From Glaciecola sp. (GTDB taxonomy: Bacteria > Pseudomonadota > Gammaproteobacteria > Enterobacterales > Alteromonadaceae), in assembly GCA_029251505.1 (NCBI GenBank), contig JAQXDG010000043.1:1-37382 (forward strand): a DNA stretch of 37,382 bases, written 5' to 3'. The notes beneath the pieces were generated by a model. It saw nothing but the letters and a program-made list of their open reading frames with translations, was not told the DNA's origin and searched no databases. Every line of letters begins with the position of its first letter. The stretch's first letter is position 1. Shown here piece after piece: positions 16,808 to 24,956 of the stretch. Made by a program: the position numbers and the translations under genes.

Positions 16808-18834
16808 ATCGCTACTTTTTAAAGACCATTTTTATAGGCTTTGCAATACTGCTCAACGCGACAAGTTGGGCCTCTACACAAAATGTTTCACAGTATAGGT
16901 TATCGTCGCCTAATAAAACAATTGATGTTGTAGTAGAAGTAAACGAGGGAGTGACTTATTCGGTTGAATTTAAGGGGCAAACTATCCTCGATTTTTCCGA
17001 AATTGACCTGTTTGTGGAGGGTTATCCTTCACTTTCTAAAAATACTACCGTTATTAACGCCTCTACTAATAACAATAGAGCAACTGTTTACCCCGAAGTG
17101 AGAGTAAAATCTGCGCAAATTAACGATCATTACAATCAACTATCATTGCAGTTCGATAATAAAATGACCTTGCGATTTAGAGCATATGACAACGGCGTAG
17201 GCTATCAATTTGTGACTGATATAGATGGTTCTATAAAAGTGATTGACGAACTTGCTGAATTTAATTTTGCATCAGGTACCACAACCTATTTCCCTGAAGA
17301 AGAAGGTTTTTATTCCCATAATGAGCGCAGTTATCTACTTGAACCAATAAGCGACATTAAATCTCGATTAGGCAGTACGCCAACCTTAGTCAACTCTTCC
17401 CCTGCTAAGGTCCTGATTACCGAAACTGCGCTTCGGGATTATGCAGGTATGTGGTTAACTGGCAATGGCAAAAATGGTCTGAAAGGCACTTTCCCTGAGT
17501 TGCCCACAAAAGTCGTCATGGGCGACGCCCCTTGGGAAGATAGGAATGAGCCCGTCGTCGAGCGTGCAGATTTTCTAGCAATCACTGAGGGCTCGCGAGA
17601 GTTTCCATGGCGCGTGTTGGCAATAGCTGAAAATGACATTGATTTGTTGAGCAATCAACTAACTTACCAAATGGCGATACCCAATCAAATTGGTGACACA
17701 AGTTGGATAAAACCAGGAAAAGTTGCTTGGGATTGGTATAACGCCAATAATTTACATGGTGTTGACTTTGAGTCAGGTTTAAACACAGAAACGTATAAAT
17801 TTTACATAGACTTCGCAGCAGACAATGGTATCGAGTATGTCATTTTAGATGAAGGTTGGTACCCATTAGGTGATCTGATGGGAAAAGTAGAAGGGTTTGA
17901 CGTACCCGCCATCATGGCTCATGCAAAAAAGAGAGATGTGGGCATTATTTTATGGACAACTTGGCTAACCTTAAGAGATCAATTTGATGACGCAATGGAC
18001 CGTTTTGTGGAACTTGGGGCTGTGGGCATCAAACCTGATTTCTTCCAACGTGACGATCAAGAGATGGTCAATTTTTATTGGAAAATAGCCGATGAAGCAG
18101 CTAAACGCAAATTGTTAGTGGACCCTCATGGTTCATACAAACCAGCGGGCTTACGTCGAGCATACCCCAATATTATTACGCGTGAAGGGGTTAAGGGCTT
18201 AGAGTGGAACAAGTGGAGCTATGATTCAACGCCCGAACATAACACTACACTTCCATTTATCAGAATGGTAGCAGGTCCAATGGACTATACGCCGGGAGCC
18301 ATGTCCAATGCCATTGGTCCGGCTGCTTGGAAAGCAATATCCTACAGCGGAAAAGCCAGTGACCATCAGGATTTTAGTATTAGATTCACTCGTCCTATGA
18401 GCCAAACTACAAGAGCGCATCAAGTAGCCCTGTTTACACTGTTTGAAAGCCCCTTACAGATGATGGCTGATTCGCCGAGTCAGTATAAAAAAGAGCAAAC
18501 CACAGCCTCTTTCATTGCCAAGGTTCCAACGGTTTGGGATGCTACTATTCCAGTTGCAGGAAAAATAGGTGACTTCGTAGCGATTGCTCGCCAGTCTGGA
18601 GATAAGTGGTTTTTAGGAGCGATTACCGACGAATTTGCAAGAGAGTTAAACGTTGACTTGAAATTCTTAGGAAAGGGCAAATACTCTGTTGAGATTTTCA
18701 GAGATGGCGTAAATGCTAAAAAATGGGCCGAAGATTACGCAATTGAAAAACGCATTGTCACATCTAAAGATACATTGGCTCTGGAGTTAGCTCCAGGTGG
18801 CGGTTATTCTGCTCGTTTCGAGCCGATAAAATAG
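16804..18834 (+). CDS. GH97 alpha-galactosidase, periplasmic
   Basis: A 676-aa exported glycosidase of family GH97 that should release galactose from alpha-galactosides. A signal peptide (about residues 1-23, ending SWAS) is followed by the N-terminal beta-sandwich and a TIM barrel with KVAWDWYNANN and YVILDEGWYP. GAVGIKPDFFQRDDQEM carries D412, and VKGLEWNKW carries E467. As I recall, the retaining Bacteroides enzyme BT1871 uses D415 and E470. The same 55-residue spacing supports a retaining alpha-galactosidase rather than an inverting SusB-type alpha-glucosidase. Its start overlaps galK (ATGA). Placing this gene between galK and the galactose symporter ties hydrolysis in the periplasm to uptake of the product. 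Confidence 0.9.
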   Translation: MNRYFLKTIFIGFAILLNATSWASTQNVSQYRLSSPNKTIDVVVEVNEGVTYSVEFKGQTILDFSEIDLFVEGYPSLSKNTTVINASTNNNRATVYPEVRVKSAQINDHYNQLSLQFDNKMTLRFRAYDNGVGYQFVTDIDGSIKVIDELAEFNFASGTTTYFPEEEGFYSHNERSYLLEPISDIKSRLGSTPTLVNSSPAKVLITETALRDYAGMWLTGNGKNGLKGTFPELPTKVVMGDAPWEDRNEPVVERADFLAITEGSREFPWRVLAIAENDIDLLSNQLTYQMAIPNQIGDTSWIKPGKVAWDWYNANNLHGVDFESGLNTETYKFYIDFAADNGIEYVILDEGWYPLGDLMGKVEGFDVPAIMAHAKKRDVGIILWTTWLTLRDQFDDAMDRFVELGAVGIKPDFFQRDDQEMVNFYWKIADEAAKRKLLVDPHGSYKPAGLRRAYPNIITREGVKGLEWNKWSYDSTPEHNTTLPFIRMVAGPMDYTPGAMSNAIGPAAWKAISYSGKASDHQDFSIRFTRPMSQTTRAHQVALFTLFESPLQMMADSPSQYKKEQTTASFIAKVPTVWDATIPVAGKIGDFVAIARQSGDKWFLGAITDEFARELNVDLKFLGKGKYSVEIFRDGVNAKKWAEDYAIEKRIVTSKDTLALELAPGGGYSARFEPIK

Positions 18835-18866
18835 ATTACCGGTTACAATAATTAAAAGAGGTAGAC

Positions 18867-20423
18867 ATGCTAACCACTCTCGATTTCGCGATATTAGCTG
18901 CATATGTCCTAGGTCTGGTAGCTTTGGGCGCTTGGATATCGCTAAGAGCCAAAAAAACACAAAGTAGTACCGTTGATTATTTTTTGGCGGATAAAGCCTT
19001 ACCTTGGTGGGCAATAGGTGCATCATTAATTGCGTCTAATATTTCAGCTGAGCAAATCATTGGTATGTCAGGATCTGGATACGCTATTGGTTTGGCAATT
19101 GCGTCTTATGAGTGGATGGCGGCTATAACGTTGCTAATAGTGGCAAAGTATATGCTACCTATTTTTATTAAGAATAACATCTTAACAATGCCACAGTACT
19201 TAGAACAACGTTATGACTCCCGAGTGAGAACGGTCATGGCGTTGTTCTGGTTAGCAGTATATGTGTTTGTTAATTTGACAGCCATTTTGTGGCTAGGTGG
19301 CTTAGCAATTGAAACAGTGACCGGCGTAAGCGCAACAGCCGGAATGATTTTTCTTGCAGTATTTTCTCTTGCATATTCACTGTACGGCGGTCTAAAGGTC
19401 GTCGCATACACTGATATTATTCAAGTGACATTGTTAGTGTTTGGTGGTCTATTCTTATCATACTTAGCCCTCAACTCACTGGCTGATGATCAAGGAATCA
19501 TCGCTGGTTTCAAGGTGCTAAGTAATGAGCTACCTGGTCATTTTGATATGATATTGAATTCCGATCACCCCCATTACATGAGCCTTCCGGGCATTTCAGT
19601 CTTGGTGGGTGGTTTATGGGTAATGAACTTTAGTTACTGGGGATTCAATCAGTACATTATTCAAAGAGCTCTAGCTGCCAAGAATATAAAAGAGGCTCAA
19701 AAGGGCATCGTATTTGCTGCATTTTTAAAAGTACTAATGCCTCTAATAGTTGTACTCCCCGGTATTATTGCTGTCATTAAATTTCCTGACTTGAGTTCAC
19801 CTGACCAAGCATATCCGTCGATGATGGGAATTATGCCAGCGGGTATCAAAGGCTTAGTTTTTGCAGCACTAGTTGCTGCTATAGTGTCGTCTATCGCTTC
19901 TATGACGAATAGTATTGCGACTATTTTCACCATGGACGTTTACCAGCATTTCACTAAACAGAAATCACAAAGTTACTATGTGCGTATTGGACGAGCAGTT
20001 TCGTTTTTATCATTGTGCGTCGCACTTGTTATAGCTAAACCATTACTTGGTAAATTTGATCAAGCTTTCCAATATATTCAAGAATTTACTGGCTTTTTCA
20101 CACCAGGCATCGTGGTAATTTTTTTACTCGGCATGTTCTGGAAGCGCACCAACGCAGATGGCGCTTTATTTGCTGCGATAGGCTCAGCTCTTTTTTCAGT
20201 GCTACTTAAAGTGTTTTGGCCAGAATTGCCGTTTATGGACAGAGTAGGTCTTGTATTTTTAATTTGCTTAGCCTTGTGTGCTGGCATCTCATTATTAAGA
20301 AGTAACCACAGCAAAGCCACCGTTGACATAAAAGAAATTAATTTTTCAACTACAACCGCGTTTAATTTAGCGAGCGCGATTGTGATATTGATTTTGATTT
20401 TTCTGTATACCATTTGGTGGTGA
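18867..20423 (+). CDS. Sodium/galactose symporter, SSS family (vSGLT-like)
   Basis: An inner-membrane transporter of 518 aa with about 14 membrane segments, strongly resembling Vibrio parahaemolyticus vSGLT. Residues corresponding to the vSGLT galactose site are retained: N58, Q63, E82 (in SNISAEQIIGMSG and SYEWM), N254 and Y257 (MNFSYWGFNQY) and K288. The helix FQYIQEFTGFF, which supplies the last sugar-binding glutamine, is also present. It should import galactose released in the periplasm by the GH97 enzyme. A good Shine-Dalgarno (AGAGG) precedes the ATG. It lies 32 bases after the GH97 gene and 69 bases before galE, consistent with the same transcript. Confidence 0.94.
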   Translation: MLTTLDFAILAAYVLGLVALGAWISLRAKKTQSSTVDYFLADKALPWWAIGASLIASNISAEQIIGMSGSGYAIGLAIASYEWMAAITLLIVAKYMLPIFIKNNILTMPQYLEQRYDSRVRTVMALFWLAVYVFVNLTAILWLGGLAIETVTGVSATAGMIFLAVFSLAYSLYGGLKVVAYTDIIQVTLLVFGGLFLSYLALNSLADDQGIIAGFKVLSNELPGHFDMILNSDHPHYMSLPGISVLVGGLWVMNFSYWGFNQYIIQRALAAKNIKEAQKGIVFAAFLKVLMPLIVVLPGIIAVIKFPDLSSPDQAYPSMMGIMPAGIKGLVFAALVAAIVSSIASMTNSIATIFTMDVYQHFTKQKSQSYYVRIGRAVSFLSLCVALVIAKPLLGKFDQAFQYIQEFTGFFTPGIVVIFLLGMFWKRTNADGALFAAIGSALFSVLLKVFWPELPFMDRVGLVFLICLALCAGISLLRSNHSKATVDIKEINFSTTTAFNLASAIVILILIFLYTIWW

Positions 20424-20492
20424 ATTACTTTTTGTATATTTTAAAAGCGGTGACTGGGTTAAGCAGTCATGATGTTGTTTAAGGATAGTGCT

Positions 20493-21506
20493 ATGGATGT
20501 ATTGGTTACTGGTGGGGCGGGTTATATTGGCTCACATACTCTAATTCAGTTGATTGAAGATGGCTATAAACCAGTTGTATTTGATAACTTGGTTAATTCA
20601 TCGCGTAAAGCATTAGAGCGTGTAGAACAAATTACCCATCAAACTATCGAGTTTGTTGAAGGTGATATTCGTGATCTTGATGCGCTAAATTTCATTTTTG
20701 AAAATTATGATTTTCAGGCAGTTATTCATTTTGCAGGCTTAAAAGCCGTTGGTGAGTCAGTTGAACAACCAATAAAATATTACCAAAATAACATATTTGG
20801 TAGTCTGCAACTGTTTAAAGTGATGGCTGCGCATGAGGTTAAGACGGTTGTTTTTTCATCGTCTGCAACGGTATATGGTGATCCAGTCTCGTTACCCTTA
20901 CATGAATCTATGCCTACGGGACAGCCTACAAATCCTTATGGGATGTCTAAATTGATGATTGAGAACATCTTGCATGATATTTATAATAGCGATAACGCTT
21001 GGAGAATTGTAAATTTACGGTATTTCAATCCGGTAGGTGCTCATGGTTCTGGGTTAATAGGAGAAGATCCATCCGGAATACCCAATAACCTAATGCCATT
21101 TATTACGCAAACAGCCACAGGTAAACGTGATTCATTGTCTGTGTTCGGTGGTGACTATGATACTCATGATGGCACTGGGGTACGTGATTATATTCATGTT
21201 GTGGACTTAGCAGAGGGACATATTAAAGCACTACAAAAAACCCAAACAGCGTCGGGGATTTGGACTGTGAATCTAGGCACTGGTGCTGGCTATTCTGTGC
21301 TTGATATTGTCAAAGCATTTGAAATAGCATCCGGTAAACAAATCCCTTATAAAATTGTTGGACGAAGAGCTGGGGACATAGCGTCGTGTTATGCCGATCC
21401 TAAATATGCTAAAGAAACTTTAGGCTGGGAAGCTGAACACGGCTTGGCTGAGATGTGTGAAGATTCTTGGCGGTGGCAATCTATGAATCCCAATGGTTAC
21501 TCTTAG
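20493..21506 (+). CDS. galE: UDP-glucose 4-epimerase
   Basis: Interconverts UDP-galactose and UDP-glucose, completing the Leloir pathway with galK and galT. The 337-aa protein is a short-chain dehydrogenase-type epimerase with the NAD-binding GGAGYIGSH (residues 6-14), catalytic SSSATVYG and YGMSK (Tyr-x-x-x-Lys), and conserved [11 protein letters not shown] and HVVDLAEGH. The frame is open from 20469, but ATG 20493 gives the family N-terminus (MDVLVTGG) and has AAGGA at 20481-20485, seven bases before it. A hairpin TGACTG/CAGTCA (20451-20456, 20464-20469) lies before the start and may modulate distal expression. It ends the galactose unit. Confidence 0.96.
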   Translation: MDVLVTGGAGYIGSHTLIQLIEDGYKPVVFDNLVNSSRKALERVEQITHQTIEFVEGDIRDLDALNFIFENYDFQAVIHFAGLKAVGESVEQPIKYYQNNIFGSLQLFKVMAAHEVKTVVFSSSATVYGDPVSLPLHESMPTGQPTNPYGMSKLMIENILHDIYNSDNAWRIVNLRYFNPVGAHGSGLIGEDPSGIPNNLMPFITQTATGKRDSLSVFGGDYDTHDGTGVRDYIHVVDLAEGHIKALQKTQTASGIWTVNLGTGAGYSVLDIVKAFEIASGKQIPYKIVGRRAGDIASCYADPKYAKETLGWEAEHGLAEMCEDSWRWQSMNPNGYS

Positions 21507-21570
21507 ACGCTCACGCATATGTAATTGTAGGTCACACTACAACACGATGGTTACCGGCACATTACTCACA

Positions 21571-21607
21571 AAAAAACTGAAAACACTGTCGATTAGCAAT
21601 GACAGTG
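21571..21607 (-). terminator. Terminator downstream of the GNAT gene
   Basis: CACTGTC (21584-21590) pairs with GACAGTG (21601-21607). Read on the minus strand, the stem is followed by TTTTCAGTTTTTTT. It lies about 95 bases past the GNAT stop. No gene is recognised in the remaining galE-GNAT gap. Confidence 0.65.
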
Positions 21608-21702
21608 GAAAAGCAACCCTCAAGGTCATAACTGGGGCCGCCAGCGTCTTGCTGCTAAATTAGATCTCAGTCAGGCAGTGAAAAGTGGTTTTATAGTTTC
21701 GT

Positions 21703-22236
21703 TTAGGTTGGCAGTTGGCTTATTTCTTTCAGTCTTAGTTTCATCATCAGGTCCGTCTGTTCGTCATTTCCCAATTTAAAAATGTGTTTATCAAATACTA
21801 CAAATCCATTTTTTTCATAAAATCTGATAGCTCTCGGGTTATGTTCCCAAACGCCTAGCCATACATAATCTACGCTTTTTTCTTTCGCCAATTCAATTGC
21901 TTTATTGTAAAGAGTTTGCCCGACTTTTTTCCCGTGAAATTCTTTTAGCACGTAAATCCGTTCGATTTCGAGCGTATTCTCGTTTTGCATTTCAGTTTGT
22001 GATTGTCCGACGTTCACTTTTAAATAACCAGTTACTTTATCGCCAAGTTCCGCAAAATAAAATTCAGCTTTTTTGTCGGTAAGCTCGGTTTTTAGTTTTT
22101 CGGTCGAGAACCCTTCTTCTAAATACTCACGCATATCTTCTTCGCTGTTTTCAGATGAAAATGTATCGGCAAAAGTCAACTTCCCAATTTCCTTTAGCTT
22201 ATCAATGTCGTGAATATTTACTTTTCTAATTTTCAT
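21703..22236 (-). CDS. GNAT-family N-acetyltransferase, PaiA-like
   Basis: A 177-aa acetyl-CoA-dependent acetyltransferase. It resembles the PaiA/spermine-spermidine acetyltransferase group: MKIRKVNIHDIDKLKEIGK, FADTFSSENSEEDMREYL, LEIERIYVLKEFHGKKVGQTL (acetyl-CoA loop near residues 100-112) and VWLGVWEHNPRAIRFYEKNGF. The best recalled similarity is to Bacillus PaiA and relatives in Firmicutes/Bacteroidetes, so recent transfer is plausible. It lies alone on the minus strand between galE and an IS cluster, has its own terminator, and has no obvious link to sugar use. The substrate (polyamine, amino group or antibiotic) cannot be told from the sequence. Confidence 0.85.
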   Translation of the reverse strand: MKIRKVNIHDIDKLKEIGKLTFADTFSSENSEEDMREYLEEGFSTEKLKTELTDKKAEFYFAELGDKVTGYLKVNVGQSQTEMQNENTLEIERIYVLKEFHGKKVGQTLYNKAIELAKEKSVDYVWLGVWEHNPRAIRFYEKNGFVVFDKHIFKLGNDEQTDLMMKLRLKEISQLPT

Positions 22237-22326
22237 CTATTCCTGCTTATTTTTACATAAATTACAATCAGTTAGTATCAAATTGACCTGCGCACAACCA
22301 AATCCGAACATCATGCGATAACGTGA

Positions 22327-22542
22327 TCATGTGATAGCCGATAAAATGTGTTTAATGGTTTCAGCCGTGGGATGTGATAGTTTGAGCACATGACCACTGG
22401 CGAGTTCAACAACCATAGTGCTTTGTTCAGGCGTCTGTGGTTGAATATTCTGTGTTGCTGGTTGCATGCTTAGTTCAGTTGTGACGGGTACGAATGTGAC
22501 TTTTTCGTCATTATTGCAGGTCGCTATTGCAGTACCGCTGTT
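22327..22542 (-). pseudogene. 3' remnant of an IS66-type accessory gene (tnpA-like)
   Basis: A 71-codon minus-strand frame with no start of its own, cut exactly at the left end of the IS3-family element. The C-terminal part (FVPVTTE, then MVVELASGHVLKLSHP and TIKHIL) resembles the conserved tail of the IS66 accessory protein TnpA. The missing N-terminal part is not found on the other side of the IS. The rest of 22237-22610 outside this frame shows no gene. Family assignment is from memory of the motif and is tentative. Confidence 0.45.
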
Positions 22543-22610
22543 TGGTAAGGCCTGAGAATTCCCGACACTTTTTATGGTAAAAATGTAACTATAAACATAA
22601 GAGGTAAATC

Positions 22611-22907
22611 ATGGGTAAAGGTATTCGATATACGGAAGAGTTTAAGCAAGAAGCAGTGAATCAAGTCGCCGTTCATGGCTATGCTGTTAACGATGTTGCA
22701 GAACGTCTTGGTATAAGCACTAAAACACTTTATGCGTGGCTTAAAAGGTTTTCTAAGCCAACTAAAGAACGAGAAGAAGATCAGGACTTACGAGCTGATA
22801 ATGCTAGGCTAAAACGTGAGTTGAAACGCCTTGAGCAGGAAAGGAACCTGTTAAAGGAAGCCGCGGTATTCTTTGCCGGCGAGTCAAAGAAAGATACCGG
22901 TTTATAA
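22611..22907 (+). CDS. IS3-family transposase OrfA
   Basis: A 98-aa protein with an HTH (YTEEFKQEAVNQVAVHGYAVNDVAERLGISTKTLYAWLKRF split across residues 7-48) and a C-terminal leucine-zipper-like helix (ARLKRELKRLEQERNLLKEA). AGAGGT precedes the ATG. The stop lies 24 bases before the annotated OrfB start, and OrfB is in the -1 frame relative to OrfA. The OrfB frame is open back into orfA near CAAAGAAAG, so a fused OrfAB transposase by -1 frameshifting is probable, as usual for this family. Confidence 0.93.
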   Translation: MGKGIRYTEEFKQEAVNQVAVHGYAVNDVAERLGISTKTLYAWLKRFSKPTKEREEDQDLRADNARLKRELKRLEQERNLLKEAAVFFAGESKKDTGL

Positions 22908-22930
22908 AGTCTCGTTGTTCACATTATCCA

Positions 22931-23764
22931 GTGAGGGTTTTGTGTCGAGTGCTAGAGGTTCATCCTAGTGGTTATTATGACTGGCTTAAATCGCCAATCA
23001 GTAAGCGAGAGCTAGCAGACCAACAGCTTACACAAAAAATTAAGCAGTTTTGGATAGAAAGCGGTGGTTTTCACGGTTATCGCAATATCTATATGGATTT
23101 TCGCGATGCCAATGCATATTGTGGCCGTGATCGGATCTTACGCTTAATGCAAAAAGCAGGTATTCGTGCACAGCGAGGCTACAAAGTGCCGCGAGGTTAT
23201 TACGGCGGTAAAAGTGATGTTATTAGCGAAAACAAGTTGAATCGCGAGTTTAACGTTGAACGTCCAAACCAATGGTGGGTAACCGACATTACTTACATCA
23301 AAACTCATGAAGGCTTCCTTTTTCTGGCCGTCGTCATGGACTTATTTGCACGTAATATTGTTGGTTGGTCTATGAGTGATAGAATGACAGAAGACTTGGC
23401 TATGCAAGCGATTACAGCAGCATATTGGCGACGAAAGCCTCAGCAGCAAGTCGGTTTACACTCAGACCAAGGCTCTCAATATTCCAGTCGGCAATTTAGA
23501 AAGTTACTCAATGAATACAATATTATGCCAAGTATGAGTCGACGTGGTAACTGTCATGATAATGCTGTAGCAGAAAGCTTCTTTAGCAATTTAAAGAAGG
23601 AAAAAATACGCCGACGTATTTATCCAAATCGAGCTGAGGCTAAGCAAGCTGTGTTTCATTATATTGAGATGGTTTATAATACCACTCGGCGGCATACAAA
23701 AAATAATAGGGTATCGCCAAACAACTATGAACGTGAATATTTTAAACGGGTAGAAAGTGTCTAG
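22931..23764 (+). CDS. IS3-family transposase OrfB (DDE integrase core)
   Basis: A 277-aa catalytic subunit starting at a GTG, although the natural product is probably the OrfAB fusion. The rve core shows the catalytic residues in WWVTDITYIKTHEGF (first D), GLHSDQGSQYSS (second D) and NCHDNAVAESFFSNLKKE (E). An HTH_21-type segment (GGFHGYRNIYMDF) precedes the core. No stops or missing residues are seen, so the element may still be active. Confidence 0.94.
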   Translation: MRVLCRVLEVHPSGYYDWLKSPISKRELADQQLTQKIKQFWIESGGFHGYRNIYMDFRDANAYCGRDRILRLMQKAGIRAQRGYKVPRGYYGGKSDVISENKLNREFNVERPNQWWVTDITYIKTHEGFLFLAVVMDLFARNIVGWSMSDRMTEDLAMQAITAAYWRRKPQQQVGLHSDQGSQYSSRQFRKLLNEYNIMPSMSRRGNCHDNAVAESFFSNLKKEKIRRRIYPNRAEAKQAVFHYIEMVYNTTRRHTKNNRVSPNNYEREYFKRVESV

Positions 23765-23776
23765 AGAAGTCAGGCC

Positions 23777-24457
23777 TTACCATTTATCTTTACCGCTTCT
23801 AAACTCTAAAGTATATTTTCCATCTCTATTTTTACCAGAAAAAACCATCTCGAAAGTCACAGTTGTGCCATCAGCAAAATAGGCATTAACAAAAGAGCCT
23901 TCAAATTCAAGGTTAACAAATTCCATTGCTAACTGTTTAGTTCTCTCAAGCATGATAAATGCATTTCCAAAAGTGCTAAACTCTGAAAACAAATAATCTT
24001 CTACATTGTTTTGAACAGCAGTTGTACCTACTAAATCATAAGCACTTAATGCTATATCAGAAGGAATTGAATAGGTTGGATTTCTGTCGTTTAACCTAGC
24101 TTGATAAGCAACTATTTCTTCAAAAAGCGCAGAAATATAAGATTCTACTGCAAGTTCATAAACATGGTTTACAGAAGTCGGAACTCCCGGTTCATCCCTA
24201 AATCCTGGAGTACTAAGGGACATATTTTCTACGTGGAACTTCTTTACTAAAGATTTCGGACGATTAAATACATATACATGTTTTTTCGTTGAAGGTTCCA
24301 AATGACGGTTTGCAACCCTTTTAAAATCAGAATTAGATATACATGAGTCACACACAAAAGAATATTTTGGGATAGATGATGAAGCATTAGCATCATTACA
24401 AAGTAAAAATGCAAGAACAATCATAAGGACAAAGCGAGTTGATTTGAATAAAAACAT
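23777..24457 (-). CDS. Hypothetical exported protein, C-terminus altered by the IS3 element
   Basis: A 226-aa protein I do not recognise. It begins with a clear signal peptide (MFLFKSTRFVLMIVLAFLL, then DANA cleavage region) and is otherwise soluble, with paired cysteines in FVCDSCISNSDF. ATG 24457 is chosen because GGAG stands nine bases upstream. The longer frame to 24493 lacks such support. The last codon (W) and stop are supplied by the terminal TGGTAA of the IS3 element, so the original C-terminus is lost. It is probably periplasmic. Nothing around it indicates a function. Confidence 0.6.
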   Translation of the reverse strand: MFLFKSTRFVLMIVLAFLLCNDANASSSIPKYSFVCDSCISNSDFKRVANRHLEPSTKKHVYVFNRPKSLVKKFHVENMSLSTPGFRDEPGVPTSVNHVYELAVESYISALFEEIVAYQARLNDRNPTYSIPSDIALSAYDLVGTTAVQNNVEDYLFSEFSTFGNAFIMLERTKQLAMEFVNLEFEGSFVNAYFADGTTVTFEMVFSGKNRDGKYTLEFRSGKDKW

Positions 24458-24826
24458 TTTATTATCTCCAATTAATATAACTTTACAACACAAAAGTAGA
24501 CGTATTCATAATCAAATATCCAAAAACCATACCAAATGATAAGGAAGGTACAAAATATTAATAATTACCTTATAAATTTTATGTATTTATTTTTTTACGA
24601 TAAGAAATAAGACAGCCTAATATTTCACTTTAATATAACAGATACAGACAATGTGCCTTGTGTAACCTTATTTACGTTGTACATTTTGTACTCAGGGGAA
24701 AACACCCCGCGCGAAGTTGTTTGCTTGATTCTTGATATAATTACCTCAACACTGAAAATGACAACAAGATGGCAGATTTATGAAACGTTTAAAGATGTAA
24801 TGACCGTTCGCTTACAATCAGAGGAA

Positions 24827-24858
24827 TAAGTGTCCACTAAAAAACAAGTGGACACTTA
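24827..24858. repeat. Perfect 12-bp inverted repeat in a 500-bp gene-free stretch
   Basis: TAAGTGTCCACT (24827-24838) and AGTGGACACTTA (24847-24858) are exact inverted copies around an 8-base A-rich loop. The 24458-24956 stretch otherwise holds only a 23-codon frame (24758-24829) with no recognisable product and a small GGGG/CCCC hairpin near 24696. The TGTCCACT ends look like joined termini of a transposable element, but that is a guess. Confidence 0.5.
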
Positions 24859-24956
24859 AATTAAGATACTGGGTGTAGCGGCCGTACGGTTACGAATTTT
24901 TTTCTGAGTTAGTAAAAAATAAACACAATCGATTTTGCTTACCTTAGCAAAAAATA

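Larger units (their letters stand above)
22543..23782 (+). mobile_element. IS3-family insertion sequence (1240 bp)
   Basis: The ends are TGGTAAGGCCTGA... and its inverted copy ...TCAGGCCTTACCA. The terminal 32-bp inverted repeats (22543-22574 and 23751-23782) match at 25 of 32 positions, including the outer 13 and an internal GACACTTT. The element starts with TG and ends with CA, and holds an orfA/orfB pair in the usual arrangement. Flanking trinucleotides are GTT on the left and TTT on the right, so no clean target duplication is seen. The flanks may have been altered by IS-mediated deletion. Confidence 0.9.

Noticed and set aside
21507-22610. Integron attC sites flanking the GNAT gene
   Set aside because: No paired GTTRRRY/RYYYAAC cores were found, so a gene-cassette origin is not supported.
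24758-24829. 23-codon frame before the inverted repeat
   Set aside because: There is no recognisable product, no clear ribosome-binding site, and it ends inside the inverted repeat. It may be a transposase relic.
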